DNA of 64,000 bases from Pseudomonas rhizophila (lineage in GTDB: Bacteria; Pseudomonadota; Gammaproteobacteria; Pseudomonadales; Pseudomonadaceae): NCBI RefSeq assembly GCF_003033885.1, contig NZ_CP024081.1, positions 620,999 to 684,998 of the forward strand. Reading direction: 5' to 3'. Made by a program: the position numbers and the translations under genes. Of the stretch, positions 1 through 8,610 are shown in pieces; position 1 is the first letter of the stretch; each line of letters begins with the position of its first letter. The notes below the pieces were generated by a model. It did no database searches. It saw only the letters and a program-made list of their open reading frames with translations, and was not told the origin of the DNA.

Positions 1-172
1 TGCCGGCGTCATCGCGAGCAGGCTCGCTCCCACATTGGTTCTCGGGGGTATATGGATCCTGCGTCCTGCACAAATCCCCTGTGGGAGCGAGCCTGCTCGC
101 GATAGCGGTGTATCAGCCTGCATGGATGTAGGATGTGCCGACGTCATCGCGAGCAGGCTCACTCTCACCTTC
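1..172. repeat. REP cluster
   Basis: Three copies of the Pseudomonas REP element lie here: inverted at about 8-36, forward at 80-106 and a degenerate inverted copy at 145-170. They show the GTGGGAGCGAGC / GCTCGCGAT core seen in the other intergenic regions of the window. No gene is visible before the 3' end of cueR. Confidence 0.9.
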
Positions 173-174
173 GC

Positions 175-588
175 TCAAGCATGCACTGTCTTCTCGCAAC
201 ACCCCGACGCCAGTTCCTTGAGAATCGGGCAGTCCGGGCGGTGGTCGCCGTGGCAGTGTTCCACCAGGTCCTGGAGGGTGTCGCGCAGTTCGGCCAGTTC
301 GCGGATTTTCTGGTTCAGTTCGTCGATGTGTTGCCGGGCCAAGGCCTTGACGTCGGCGCTGGCACGTTGGCGGTCCTGCCAGAGGGTCAGCAATTTGCCG
401 ACCTCTTCCAATGAAAACCCAAGGTCCCGGGAGCGCTTGATAAAGGCCAGGGTGTGCAGGTCATCGGCACCGTAGATCCGGTAGCCGCTGTCGGTGCGAT
501 GAGCCGCCTTGAGCAGGCCAATGGATTCGTAGTACCGGATCATCTTCGCACTCAGGCCGCTCTGGCGGGCCGCTTGGCCGATGTTCAT
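175..588 (-). CDS. cueR: Cu(I)-responsive MerR-family regulator CueR
   Basis: A 137-residue MerR-family activator that senses cytosolic Cu(I) and turns on copper efflux genes. The N-terminal winged helix with the MIRYYES motif (residues 16-22) and a long dimerisation helix are visible. The C-terminal metal loop has two cysteines seven residues apart in CHGDHRPDC (about 112-120), the CueR signature for a +1 ion. Its ATG overlaps the copA stop (ATGA), so it is translated from the copA transcript and sits in an autoregulated copA-cueR operon. The extra cysteines near the end (GCCEK) are common in the family. Function is clear from the motifs. Confidence 0.95.
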   Translation of the reverse strand: MNIGQAARQSGLSAKMIRYYESIGLLKAAHRTDSGYRIYGADDLHTLAFIKRSRDLGFSLEEVGKLLTLWQDRQRASADVKALARQHIDELNQKIRELAELRDTLQDLVEHCHGDHRPDCPILKELASGCCEKTVHA

Positions 589-2978
589 CGCTTGTCCTCC
601 AGGTGTTTGGGTGTCCAGAGTTTCAACAGTAACGCGTTGCTCACCACGCTGACGCTCGACAAGGCCATGGCCGCGCCGGCCAGCACCGGGTTGAGGAAGC
701 CGAATGCCGCCAGGGGAATACCGATCAAGTTGTAGACGAATGCCCAGAACAGGTTCTGACGGATCTTGGCGTAGGTCTTGCGGCTGATCTCCAGCGCCGC
801 GGGCACTAGCCGTGGATCACCGCGCATGAGGGTAATACCGGCGGCGTGCATTGCCACGTCGGTGCCGCCGCCCATGGCAATGCCAATGTCCGCGGCGGCG
901 AGGGCCGGGGCGTCGTTGATGCCGTCGCCTACCATGGCCACCACCGCATGGGTCTTCAACTGTTGGACGATGGCGGACTTGTCGGCCGGCAGTACTTCGG
1001 CATGAACGTTGGCGATGCCCAATGCCTCGGCCACCACCCGGGCACTGCCGCGGTTGTCGCCAGTCAGCAGGTGGCTGCCGATATGGCGTTCATTCAGGGC
1101 GTGTACGGCCGCCAGGGCGCCGGGCTTGAGTGTGTCGCCGAAAGCGAACAGGCCCAGCACCCGTGGCGTTGCGTTTTGCTCAATCAGCCAGGACAGGGTT
1201 CGGCCCTCGGTCTCCCAGGCCTGGGCCGACTCGCTCAGCGAACCGGGGGCCAGGCCCAGTTCGTCCAGCAAACGTCGGTTACCGAGGGCCAGACGCTGTC
1301 CGTCCAGGCTGCCGGCAATACCGCGTCCGGTCAGCGACTGGCTGTCGTTGATGTCCGGGACAACCAGGCCGCGCTCCGCACACGCATCCAGCACCGCCTT
1401 GGCGAGGGGGTGTTCGCTGCCGCGTTGCAGGGCGCCGGCCATTTGCAGCAGCTTGTCTTCGTCACCGTCCAGAGCGCTCAAGTGGGCGATGCGTGGTGTG
1501 CCGGAAGTCAAGGTTCCGGTCTTGTCGAACACCACGGTGTCGACTTCATGGGCGCGCTCCAAGGCCTCGGCATCCTTGATCAGGATTCCATGGCGGGCAG
1601 CCACCCCGGTGCCGGCCATGATTGCCGTGGGTGTCGCCAGACCGAGGGCGCACGGGCAGGCGATCACCAGCACGGCGACAGCGTTGATCAGTGCCGTCTC
1701 CAGGGGGGCGCCATACAACCACCAGCCGATCAACGTCGCCAATGCCAGCACCAGCACGACCGGCACGAAGACCTGGCTGACTTTATCCACCAGCTTTTGA
1801 ATGGGGGCCTTGGCCGCCTGGGCGTCTTCCACCAGGCGGATGATGCGCGCCAGGACGGTTTCCGTGCCCAGGGCCAGGGTGCGCACCAGCAGGCGGCCTT
1901 CGCCGTTGATGGCACCGCCCGTCACCTTGTCGCCGGGCTGTTTGGGCACCGGCAGGCTTTCGCCACTGATCAAGGCTTCGTCAGCGTGACTCTGGCCTTC
2001 CAGCACTTCGCCATCCACCGGGAAGCGTTCGCCGGGTTTGACCAGCACCCGATCATTCAAGCGCAGGGCGCTGATGGCGACGTCCCGCTCCTGCCCGTCA
2101 ATGACCTGAATCGCCCGCTCCGGTCGCAAGGCTTCGAGGGCGCGGATAGCACTTGCGGTTTGGCGCTTGGCGCGGCTTTCCAGGTATTTGCCGAGCAATA
2201 CCAGGGCAATCACCACGGCCGAGGCCTCGAAATACAGGTGCGGCATGCTGCCAGGGCGGGCAATGGCCCATTCATAAATGCTCAAGCCATAACCCGCGCT
2301 GGTGCCCAGGGCCACCAGCAGATCCATGTTCCCGGCCCCGGCACGCACGGCCTTGTAGGCCGCGATATAGAAGCGCGCACCGAAAATGAACTGCACCGGC
2401 GTCGCCAAAGCGAATTGAACCCAGGCCGGCAGCATCCAATGCACGCCAAACGGTTGCAAAAGCATGGGCAGCACTAACGGTACGGACAGCAAAATCGCCA
2501 GCACCAAGGCCAGGCGCTCGCGATTCAGGCGATTGCTTTGTGCGTCATGGGGTTGCTCGGCCTGCCAGACACTGGCGTCATAACCGGCGCCCTTGACCGC
2601 ATCGATCAGGGTTTGCGGGTCGACCCGGCCGAGCAAGTCCAGGTGGGCCCGTTCGTTGGCGAGGTTGACGCTGACACGGTTCACCCCGGCGACTTTGCTC
2701 AGGGCACGCTCGACCCGGCCGACGCATGAGGCACAGGTCATTCCCTCGATGGACAGTTCCAGCGTCTGGACGGGGACACTGTAGCCGGCCTGTTCGACGG
2801 CCTGCATCAAGGCTGGCAGGCTGCCCTCGGGCGCCTGGATCCGCGCCTGTTCGGTCGCCAGGTTCACGCTGACGGCGCTGGCCCCTGTGACGTTGCTCAA
2901 GGCGCGCTCGACCCGCCCGGCGCAGCTGGCACAGGTCATCCCGGCAATCGGCAGATCGAAAAGGGTGGATTCAGACAT
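585..2978 (-). CDS. copA: Cu(I)-exporting P1B-type ATPase
   Basis: A 797-residue inner-membrane ATPase that pumps Cu(I) from cytosol to periplasm; Pseudomonas orthologues are also called CueA. Two N-terminal heavy-metal domains carry GMTCASC (Cys16/19 and Cys82/85). The transmembrane metal site is CPC at 441-443, the phosphorylated DKTGT is at 485-489, and an HP motif (SEHPLAKA, about 520) and [10 protein letters not shown] follow. Length is normal for the family. It is the first gene of the operon with cueR, and a CueR-type promoter lies 30 bp upstream of its start. Confidence 0.97.
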   Translation of the reverse strand: MSESTLFDLPIAGMTCASCAGRVERALSNVTGASAVSVNLATEQARIQAPEGSLPALMQAVEQAGYSVPVQTLELSIEGMTCASCVGRVERALSKVAGVNRVSVNLANERAHLDLLGRVDPQTLIDAVKGAGYDASVWQAEQPHDAQSNRLNRERLALVLAILLSVPLVLPMLLQPFGVHWMLPAWVQFALATPVQFIFGARFYIAAYKAVRAGAGNMDLLVALGTSAGYGLSIYEWAIARPGSMPHLYFEASAVVIALVLLGKYLESRAKRQTASAIRALEALRPERAIQVIDGQERDVAISALRLNDRVLVKPGERFPVDGEVLEGQSHADEALISGESLPVPKQPGDKVTGGAINGEGRLLVRTLALGTETVLARIIRLVEDAQAAKAPIQKLVDKVSQVFVPVVLVLALATLIGWWLYGAPLETALINAVAVLVIACPCALGLATPTAIMAGTGVAARHGILIKDAEALERAHEVDTVVFDKTGTLTSGTPRIAHLSALDGDEDKLLQMAGALQRGSEHPLAKAVLDACAERGLVVPDINDSQSLTGRGIAGSLDGQRLALGNRRLLDELGLAPGSLSESAQAWETEGRTLSWLIEQNATPRVLGLFAFGDTLKPGALAAVHALNERHIGSHLLTGDNRGSARVVAEALGIANVHAEVLPADKSAIVQQLKTHAVVAMVGDGINDAPALAAADIGIAMGGGTDVAMHAAGITLMRGDPRLVPAALEISRKTYAKIRQNLFWAFVYNLIGIPLAAFGFLNPVLAGAAMALSSVSVVSNALLLKLWTPKHLEDKR

Positions 2979-3007
2979 CGGACAGGCTCCCTGTAGTGAA
3001 TGACTAC

Positions 3008-3038
3008 AGGATCAACCTTGCCACGCCGGGAAGGTCAA
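3008..3038 (-). promoter_or_regulatory. CueR-dependent copA promoter
   Basis: On the minus strand, -35 TTGACC (3038-3033) and -10 GATCCT (3013-3008) are separated by 19 bp. The spacer carries the dyad ACCTTCC...GGCAAGGT. An overlong 19-bp spacer with a CCTTCC-type dyad is the hallmark of MerR/CueR promoters, where the activator untwists the DNA. Confidence 0.88.
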
Positions 3039-3067
3039 GCGCTAATCCAAACGCTTGCACACACACT

Positions 3068-3094
3068 TTGTGGGAGCGGGCTTGCTCCCACTTT
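3068..3094. repeat. Single REP, terminator-like hairpin
   Basis: A REP variant with arms GTGGGAGC (3070-3077) and GCTCCCAC (3084-3091), followed on the plus strand by TTTTT. It lies just after the stop of the leftward gene at 3107-3490 and may act as its transcription end, although the U-tract is on the other strand. Confidence 0.7.
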
Positions 3095-3106
3095 TTATCT
3101 AAGGGG

Positions 3107-3490
3107 TCAATAACCCAGCTCAGCCGGCTTGAGATACATCCCTTCCTGGGTCATGGCAATGCGGAACTTCAGTATGTCGCCAGCCTTGAGCGTCACATCC
3201 TGCGACCCCGGCGCAAGCATGCCTGGGCTGCAGCCCGGCGCCTGGCCTGGCAGCAGCTTCAAGCGCAAGGAGAACTTTCCGGGTGGCAGGTTGAAAGAGG
3301 TGCTCTGTTCCTGGAACAAACGCCCCGAGAGCTGATCGCCGATATAGATGCCGATTTCGCAGGAAGTCGGCACTTCCAGGCGCTCGCGGGAAATGATCAG
3401 CACGCCGTAGTCTTCGCCGACGGCCAACGCCTGAGGGCTCACCGCTGACAAACCGAGCATGCAAAACAGGCTGAACGCTGACCAGCGCAT
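3107..3490 (-). CDS. Small secreted protein, unknown function
   Basis: A 127-residue protein with an N-terminal signal peptide (starting MRWSAFSLFCMLG, hydrophobic to about residue 20, Ala-rich cleavage region PQALA). The mature part has three cysteines and is predicted to be mostly beta. I chose the ATG at 3490 because GGAGG lies just upstream and the signal peptide begins there; a longer frame reaches 3589 but adds a charged, unlikely N-terminus. It sits between copA and copZ, which hints at a metal-stress or envelope role, but no family was recognised. Confidence 0.75.
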   Translation of the reverse strand: MRWSAFSLFCMLGLSAVSPQALAVGEDYGVLIISRERLEVPTSCEIGIYIGDQLSGRLFQEQSTSFNLPPGKFSLRLKLLPGQAPGCSPGMLAPGSQDVTLKAGDILKFRIAMTQEGMYLKPAELGY

Positions 3491-3576
3491 GGCTGAACCT
3501 CCGGTGTGAAATCCTTGATGTGTGCAGCTTGGCCGAGCTTGGCAGCGATTGCCAGCCCGGCAGTTTTCGTCAGAAC

Positions 3577-3607
3577 TTGACCTTTCCATGATGGCAAGCT
3601 TGAAACT
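3577..3607 (+). promoter_or_regulatory. CueR-type promoter of copZ
   Basis: -35 TTGACC (3577-3582), a 19-bp spacer containing a TTTCC...GGCAAG dyad, and -10 GAAACT (3602-3607). The architecture matches the copA promoter at 3008-3038, so both are probably CueR targets. The copZ ATG follows 31 bp later with AAGGAG at 3626-3631. Confidence 0.8.
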
Positions 3608-3638
3608 GCTGGCAACCTCAATCCCAAGGAGTCATCTC

Positions 3639-3836
3639 ATGCAAACATTCAATGTTCAGGGAATGTCCTGCGGTCACTGCGTCAAGGCCATCACCGAGGC
3701 TGTGCAGGCCAAGGATCCGGCGGCGCAGGTGCAGATCGATCTGGGCGCCAGGACCGTTCAGGTCCAGAGTTCGTTGTCGGTCGATGCCGTGCTCCAAGCC
3801 ATTAAAGAGGAGGGGTACGAGGCCAGTCCCGCCTGA
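3639..3836 (+). CDS. copZ: Copper chaperone CopZ
   Basis: A 65-residue single heavy-metal-associated domain with GMSCGHC (Cys12/Cys15 region), which binds Cu(I) in the cytosol and hands it to CopA. The start is the ATG at 3639, eight bases after AAGGAG; the frame is open further upstream but that part crosses the CueR-type promoter. It is transcribed alone, divergent from the secreted protein gene at 3107-3490. Confidence 0.92.
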   Translation: MQTFNVQGMSCGHCVKAITEAVQAKDPAAQVQIDLGARTVQVQSSLSVDAVLQAIKEEGYEASPA

Positions 3837-3932
3837 GATTTTTTAATAGTTAGCGACCTATCGGAATGTTCAAGAGCGCCCGGCAGGGCTAGACTGTCGG
3901 GCTGCTGACTGACGCCTGAACCTGGACGCCCG

Positions 3933-5135
3933 ATGAACTTCCGTACCATTCTGATTCTTGGCGCCTTGAGCGCATTCGGTCCCTTGGCGATCGATTTCTA
4001 TCTGCCGGCTTTCCCGGCCATGGCGACCGCCTTCGGCACCGACGAAAATCACATCCAACTGACTTTGGCGGCTTATTTCCTCGGATTGTCCATCGGGCAG
4101 TTGGCCTATGGGCCGGTGGCGGATCGCTTCGGCCGGCGCATTCCATTGCTGACGGGCGTCGGTCTGTTCACCCTGGCTTCTCTGGCCTGTGCCTATGCGC
4201 CGAGTCTGGAATGGCTGATCGGTGCCCGTTTCGTCCAGGCCCTGGGCGGATGCGCCGGCATGGTGATTTCCCGGGCGGTGGTCAGCGACAAATGCGACGC
4301 GGTGGGCTCGGCCAAGGTGTTCTCGCAACTGATGCTGGTGATGGGGCTGGCGCCGATCCTCGCGCCGATGCTTGGCGGGCTGTTGGTGAACCTGCATGGC
4401 TGGCAATCGATCTTCATTGCCCTGACGCTGTTCAGCGCACTGGCGGCGACGGCCGTGGCATTGTGGCTGCCGGAAAGTCTGCCGGCCCATGTGCCGCGTC
4501 AACCATTGTCCGGGGCGTTGCGCCAATATGGTCGACTGTTGACCGACACGGTCTACCTCGGGCATGCCTTGACGGGAGGCATCGCTATCGCCGGGATGTT
4601 TGCCTACATTGCCGGTTCGCCTTTCGTCTTCATCAAGCTCTACGGTGTGCCGGCCGAACACTTCGGCTGGCTGTTCGGAACCAACGCGGCGGGTTTTATC
4701 CTGGTGGCACAGGTCAACGCCCGGTTGTTGTCCAAACGTGGGCCGGCATTCCTGCTGTCGCGCGCGGTGTGGGTCTATCTCGCCGCCGGGCTGTGTTTGT
4801 TGGCGGTCAGTTCCTTGCACCCTGAGCGGTTGTGGCCGTTATTGATTCCGCTGTTCATTTGCATCGCCAGCCTGGGTTGCATCCTGCCCAATGCCTCGGC
4901 TTGCGCCATGAGTGGGCAGGGTGCTCGTGCCGGTAGCGCGTCGGCGATGCTGGGATGCCTGCAGTTTTCCGTGGCCGCCGGTGCCGCCGCATTGGTGGCG
5001 GCGCTGCACGATGGCAGTGCCGTGCCGATGGCGATGGTCATCAGCCTTTGCGGGTTATTGGTGGTGGGTGCAGCGATGCTGACCCGCCGCCTGCAACAGG
5101 CCCGGACACTGGCACAAGCCAGTGGCCAGGACTGA
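3933..5135 (+). CDS. Bcr/CflA-family MFS drug transporter
   Basis: A 400-residue, 12-helix inner-membrane transporter. The first helix with ALSAFGPLAIDFYLPAFP and the loop GRRIPLL after helix 2 are typical of the Bcr/CflA (DHA1) proton-driven exporters that pump bicyclomycin, sulfonamides and related compounds. The usual substrate-independent motif A (GPVADRFGRR) is present at about residues 62-71. It stands alone between copZ and a convergent small gene. The substrate cannot be told from the sequence. Confidence 0.88.
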   Translation: MNFRTILILGALSAFGPLAIDFYLPAFPAMATAFGTDENHIQLTLAAYFLGLSIGQLAYGPVADRFGRRIPLLTGVGLFTLASLACAYAPSLEWLIGARFVQALGGCAGMVISRAVVSDKCDAVGSAKVFSQLMLVMGLAPILAPMLGGLLVNLHGWQSIFIALTLFSALAATAVALWLPESLPAHVPRQPLSGALRQYGRLLTDTVYLGHALTGGIAIAGMFAYIAGSPFVFIKLYGVPAEHFGWLFGTNAAGFILVAQVNARLLSKRGPAFLLSRAVWVYLAAGLCLLAVSSLHPERLWPLLIPLFICIASLGCILPNASACAMSGQGARAGSASAMLGCLQFSVAAGAAALVAALHDGSAVPMAMVISLCGLLVVGAAMLTRRLQQARTLAQASGQD

Positions 5136-5136
5136 T

Positions 5137-5307
5137 TCAGCCGGCCGCTCGCTGCTGCTGTTCAGGGTAGCGGTGAGGTGCGTGAATACGCGCTTGCAGG
5201 GTGGTGGCGAAAGCCTGGGCCTCGGCCTCGGTGCGGAAGGTCACGACGTGTTGGTCAAGACGCACTTGCCACTGGGATTTTGCCACTTCTTTTATCAGGA
5301 TCTTCAT
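5137..5307 (-). CDS. Small conserved-looking protein (56 aa)
   Basis: A 56-residue protein beginning MKILIKEVAKSQWQ, with a segment (VVTFRTEAEAQAFATTL) that resembles short beta-alpha proteins of the DUF2188 type. The start at 5307 is favoured by GAGGAGG seven bases upstream; the frame continues to 5493 but the extension is of poor quality. It is convergent with the MFS gene, its stop lying two bases beyond the MFS stop. Function unknown. Confidence 0.7.
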   Translation of the reverse strand: MKILIKEVAKSQWQVRLDQHVVTFRTEAEAQAFATTLQARIHAPHRYPEQQQRAAG

Positions 5308-5419
5308 TGCTGACCTCCTCACGTAAAAGATTGTGCTGCAAAGGCCTCGAGTGTAGACCTGAATGCGATCGCAATTGTGACAAGGGTCAATTCTCAGACT
5401 GACGGTGCAGGTTTTTTTT

Positions 5420-5510
5420 GTGGGAGCAAAGCTTGCTCGCGATACGCGACGACTTGGCCTGACGGGGAACCGCGCGACCTTCATCGCGAGCAAGCTTTGC
5501 CTCTACAAAA
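5420..5510. repeat. REPIN (two inverted REPs)
   Basis: A forward REP variant (GTGGGAGCAAAGCTTGCTCGCGAT, split as GTGGGAGCAAAG + CTTGCTCGCGAT) at 5420-5443 and its inverted partner at 5482-5507. They lie in the gap between the 56-aa gene and the oxidoreductase. Confidence 0.85.
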
Positions 5511-5529
5511 ACCGCCCCCTTATCGGTGG

Positions 5530-6543
5530 TTAGAAACCTTCAAGCACAATCTTGCCTTTGGCTTTTCCGCTTTCCAGCAGGGCATGGGCCCGGCGCAGGT
5601 TTTCGGCGTTGATGGTGCCAAAGTGCTCGCCCACGGTGGTCTGCAATGTGCCGGCATCGATTAGCGCGGCGACGCGGTTGAGCAGGTTATGTTGCTCAAT
5701 CATGTCCGCCGTTTCGAACAGCGAGCGGGTGTACATGAACTCCCAATGCAACGACAGGCTCTTGCGCTTGAGCTTGGTCACATCCAGCGCCTTGGGATCA
5801 TCGATCAGCGCCAGTTTGCCTTGGGGCGCCAGGGCTTCCACCAATTGATCCAGATGCAGATCGGTGTGGGTCAGGCTGGCGACATGGGTCACCTGAGCCT
5901 GGCCTGCCTGCTTTAATACATCGCTCAGCGGATGGCTATGGTCCACGACCAGATCGGCACCCAGGCCTCTTACCCAGTCCTGTGTCTGCGGCCGGGAAGC
6001 GCTGCCAATCACTTTCAGTGCGGTGAGCTGGCTGGCCAGTTGCGTCAGTATCGAGCCGACACCTCCTGCAGCGCCGACGATCAACAGGCTTTGCCCCTGA
6101 TCTTCCTGGCCTTCCTGGATTTGCAGGCGCTCGAACAGCAATTCCCACGCGGTAATGGCCGTCAGCGGCAGGGCAGCGGCTTCGGCGAAACCGAGCGTCT
6201 TGGGCATCTGGCCGACGATACGTTCATCCACCACATGCAATTGGCTGTTGCCGCCGGCGCGGGCAATGGAGCCGGCGTAGAACACTTTGTCGCCCGCCTT
6301 GAACAGCGTGACCTCATTGCCCACCGCCTTGACCACGCCGGCCACGTCCCAACCCAGCACTTTGGCTGCGCCGTCTTCAGGCTGGACGTTCTGGCGAATT
6401 TTCGTGTCGACCGGGTTGACCGAAATGGCTTTGACTTCCACCAGCAGGTCCCGAGGGCCGGCGGTGGGTTCCGGCAGTTCAATGTCCTGCAGCGATTGCG
6501 GGTCGGTGATCGGTAACGAATGGTAGTAGGCGATGGCTTTCAT
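5530..6543 (-). CDS. MDR-family NAD(P)H:quinone-reductase-like oxidoreductase
   Basis: A 337-residue medium-chain dehydrogenase/reductase. The N-terminal GroES-like half (MKAIAYYHSL... SVNPVDTKIR) and the Rossmann half with VGAAGGVGS (about residues 152-160) fit the zinc-binding alcohol dehydrogenase family TIGR02817. The catalytic GHE zinc motif is absent, so it more likely acts as a zinc-independent quinone or enone reductase. AGGAG precedes the ATG. It is divergent from the LysR gene at 6657, which probably controls it, a common arrangement for electrophile-detoxifying reductases. Confidence 0.85.
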   Translation of the reverse strand: MKAIAYYHSLPITDPQSLQDIELPEPTAGPRDLLVEVKAISVNPVDTKIRQNVQPEDGAAKVLGWDVAGVVKAVGNEVTLFKAGDKVFYAGSIARAGGNSQLHVVDERIVGQMPKTLGFAEAAALPLTAITAWELLFERLQIQEGQEDQGQSLLIVGAAGGVGSILTQLASQLTALKVIGSASRPQTQDWVRGLGADLVVDHSHPLSDVLKQAGQAQVTHVASLTHTDLHLDQLVEALAPQGKLALIDDPKALDVTKLKRKSLSLHWEFMYTRSLFETADMIEQHNLLNRVAALIDAGTLQTTVGEHFGTINAENLRRAHALLESGKAKGKIVLEGF

Positions 6544-6588
6544 AGGGCGGCTCCTTGAAGTGAGTTCGATGAAGCCAATGGTTAGCTA

Positions 6589-6605
6589 TTTATCGCCGAG
6601 ATAAA
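6589..6605. promoter_or_regulatory. Candidate LysR operator
   Basis: Inverted repeat TTTATC-5 bp-GATAAA in the 113-bp gap between the divergent oxidoreductase and LysR genes, nested inside a wider TTAGC...GGCTAA dyad. Position and T-Nx-A symmetry suit a LysR site; this is inference. Confidence 0.5.
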
Positions 6606-6656
6606 ACCGGCTAAAAGAACAGGCTCTTTCAATGTTTTTTTGATAATGAGGCCGTC

Positions 6657-7586
6657 ATGTTTCGATTCGACGACTTGCAGTTGTTCGTCCGGGCCGCAGA
6701 CCTGGGCAGCCTGTCTGCCGCGGCCAGGGTCATGGACCTGTCGGCGGCGGTGGCCAGCGCCGCATTGAAGCGGATAGAACAACACTTGGGCGCCCGGCTG
6801 TTGGCGCGCTCTACCCGCAGTTTGCGCCTGACGGCCGAGGGCGAAGGCTTCCTTGAGTATGCCCGTGCGGCGCTGAGCAGCCTCGACGAAGGACGCAGGT
6901 TATTGACCAGCGGCCAGGATCAGGTCAGCGGGGTGTTGCAGTTGTCCGCCCCCTCGGACTTGGGACGCAACCTGCTGCTGCCCTGGCTGGACGCGTTCCA
7001 GGAGGAGCATCCGGGGCTGACCGTGCGACTGCTGCTGGGTGATCGCATCGCTGATCTGTTCAAGCAGCCGGTGGACGTCGCGTTGCGTTATGGCAAGCCG
7101 GAAGATTCGAGCCTGGTGGCCCTGCCGGTCGCGCCGGATAACCGCCGGGTGCTGTGTGCATCGCCCAGTTACCTGGCTCGGCATGGCGAACCTGTTCAGT
7201 TGGAGCAACTGGCCCAGCACAATTGCCTGTTGTACATGCTCGGCACGCGGGTTCATGACCGTTGGCGTTTTCATGACGGCAAACGGGAAATGAGCCTGAC
7301 CGTCAGCGGCGACCGCTTCAGCGACGATGCCGATGTGGTGCGTCGCTGGGCGGTGGCAGGCGCGGGGATCGCTTACAAGTCCTGGCTGGACGTTTCAACC
7401 GATGTGTTGGCCGGACGTTTGAAAATCCTTCTGCCGCATCTGCAATGCGAACGCGCGCCGCTCAATCTGCTGTGTGCTCACCGAGCGCAACTGAGCAAAC
7501 CCATCAATCTGCTGCGGGAAATGCTCAAGCTGCGTTGTGGCCGGTTGACGGCACAATTTGCCCTCTCGACGGGGGACGACCATTAG
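6657..7586 (+). CDS. LysR-family transcriptional regulator
   Basis: A 309-residue LysR regulator: helix-turn-helix at about residues 1-60 (FDDLQLFVRAADLGSLSAAA, ARVMDLSAAVASAALKRIE), then a periplasmic-binding-like effector domain. GAGG lies just before the ATG. It is transcribed away from the quinone-reductase gene and is most simply its regulator, belonging to the large subgroup that controls adjacent oxidoreductases. The effector is unknown. Confidence 0.88.
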   Translation: MFRFDDLQLFVRAADLGSLSAAARVMDLSAAVASAALKRIEQHLGARLLARSTRSLRLTAEGEGFLEYARAALSSLDEGRRLLTSGQDQVSGVLQLSAPSDLGRNLLLPWLDAFQEEHPGLTVRLLLGDRIADLFKQPVDVALRYGKPEDSSLVALPVAPDNRRVLCASPSYLARHGEPVQLEQLAQHNCLLYMLGTRVHDRWRFHDGKREMSLTVSGDRFSDDADVVRRWAVAGAGIAYKSWLDVSTDVLAGRLKILLPHLQCERAPLNLLCAHRAQLSKPINLLREMLKLRCGRLTAQFALSTGDDH

Positions 7587-7787
7587 TCGCGCGTAAATAG
7601 AGACTTTTCCCTCACGAACAATCGCCTCCAAAGGTTTCCGGAGGACAGGAAACCTCGATCCGCACGCTTATACTAGCGGCCGCCTGAAGCGGCGCGCGAT
7701 TTGCGGCGGTCGAGCCGCTTTGGGCGGCCCCATTGCTGGTCACTAGCGCCAGAGCAGTAGACGAATGATTCAACAGGGAGTGAATAC

Positions 7788-8522
7788 ATGGAACATGCAC
7801 CTTGCATCAGCCAGATCGCCACGCTGCTGGCCGACCCAAAACGCAGCGCAATGATGTGGGCCTTGATGGACGGCACTGCGCGGCAGGCTGAAGAGCTGGC
7901 GTTGCTGGCCGGGCTGTCGCCGTCTTCGGCCAGCGCTCATCTGGGCCGTCTGTCCGCCGGTGGCCTGTTGAAAGTCGAAGCCCGTGGCCGCAAACGGTTT
8001 TTCCGCCTGGCGGCACCCGAGATCGGCGCTGCCGTCGAAGCGCTGGCCAGCGCGACCCTGGCCAGTACGCCGCGCCAGCTTCCGGAAGTCTTCAAGCGCG
8101 GAGTCATGCCGGGCAAGGCCCCGTCGGCTCCCGCTTCGTTGATGCGGGCCAGGCTTTGCGAAGACCATCTGGGTGGCACCCTGGCGGCCGACCTGTATCA
8201 GCGCCTGCTGGATGCCGGATGGATCGAGCAGGGCGACCAGCGGGTGATCGTGACTCACAAAGGTGCCAATGAGCTGGCCGGGCACGGCCTGTTCATCCAG
8301 GCGCTGGCCCACCGCAACGCCCGCACCGCTTGTGCCTGCCCGGACTGGAGCGAGCGACGTCCGCACCTGGGGGGCGCCTTGGGTGCTGCGTTGCTGCAAC
8401 TGTTCATGCAGTCCGGTTGGCTGAGCTTGCCCAACGACTCCAGGGCCTTGCAGGTAACGGTGCTTGGCCAGCAGGAAATCCATCGGTTCGCCACGCAGGA
8501 CACCGTGGAAATGGCGTTCTAG
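7788..8522 (+). CDS. ArsR-type winged-helix regulator
   Basis: A 244-residue protein. Residues 5-85 form an ArsR-like winged helix (ISQIATLLADPKRSAMM... LSPSSASAHLGRLSAGGLL). The C-terminal part (about 140-235) holds HRNARTACACPDW, where two nearby cysteines and histidines could bind a metal or react with an electrophile. AGGGAG precedes the start. The MFS gene 88 bp downstream is co-directional and a likely target. No operator was picked out in the 200-bp upstream gap, which contains a TATACT -10-like box (7670s) and GC-rich dyads. Confidence 0.8.
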   Translation: MEHAPCISQIATLLADPKRSAMMWALMDGTARQAEELALLAGLSPSSASAHLGRLSAGGLLKVEARGRKRFFRLAAPEIGAAVEALASATLASTPRQLPEVFKRGVMPGKAPSAPASLMRARLCEDHLGGTLAADLYQRLLDAGWIEQGDQRVIVTHKGANELAGHGLFIQALAHRNARTACACPDWSERRPHLGGALGAALLQLFMQSGWLSLPNDSRALQVTVLGQQEIHRFATQDTVEMAF

Positions 8523-8610
8523 GGCTGCCGACAGGTCGTATTCAGCAATAGCCTCCAGCAAGGTTCGCGCACACTCGAACCTGGGATTTTTTTGGATTGG
8601 GGGAAACAGC

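Noticed and set aside
846..2477. 543-codon frame on the plus strand opposite copA
   Set aside because: It is antisense to a complete P-type ATPase and is explained by GC-rich codon bias in the opposite strand.
3870..4820. 316-codon minus-strand frame over the Bcr/CflA gene
   Set aside because: Its product is rich in Gln, Arg and His, as expected for an antisense shadow, and the plus strand encodes a 12-helix transporter.
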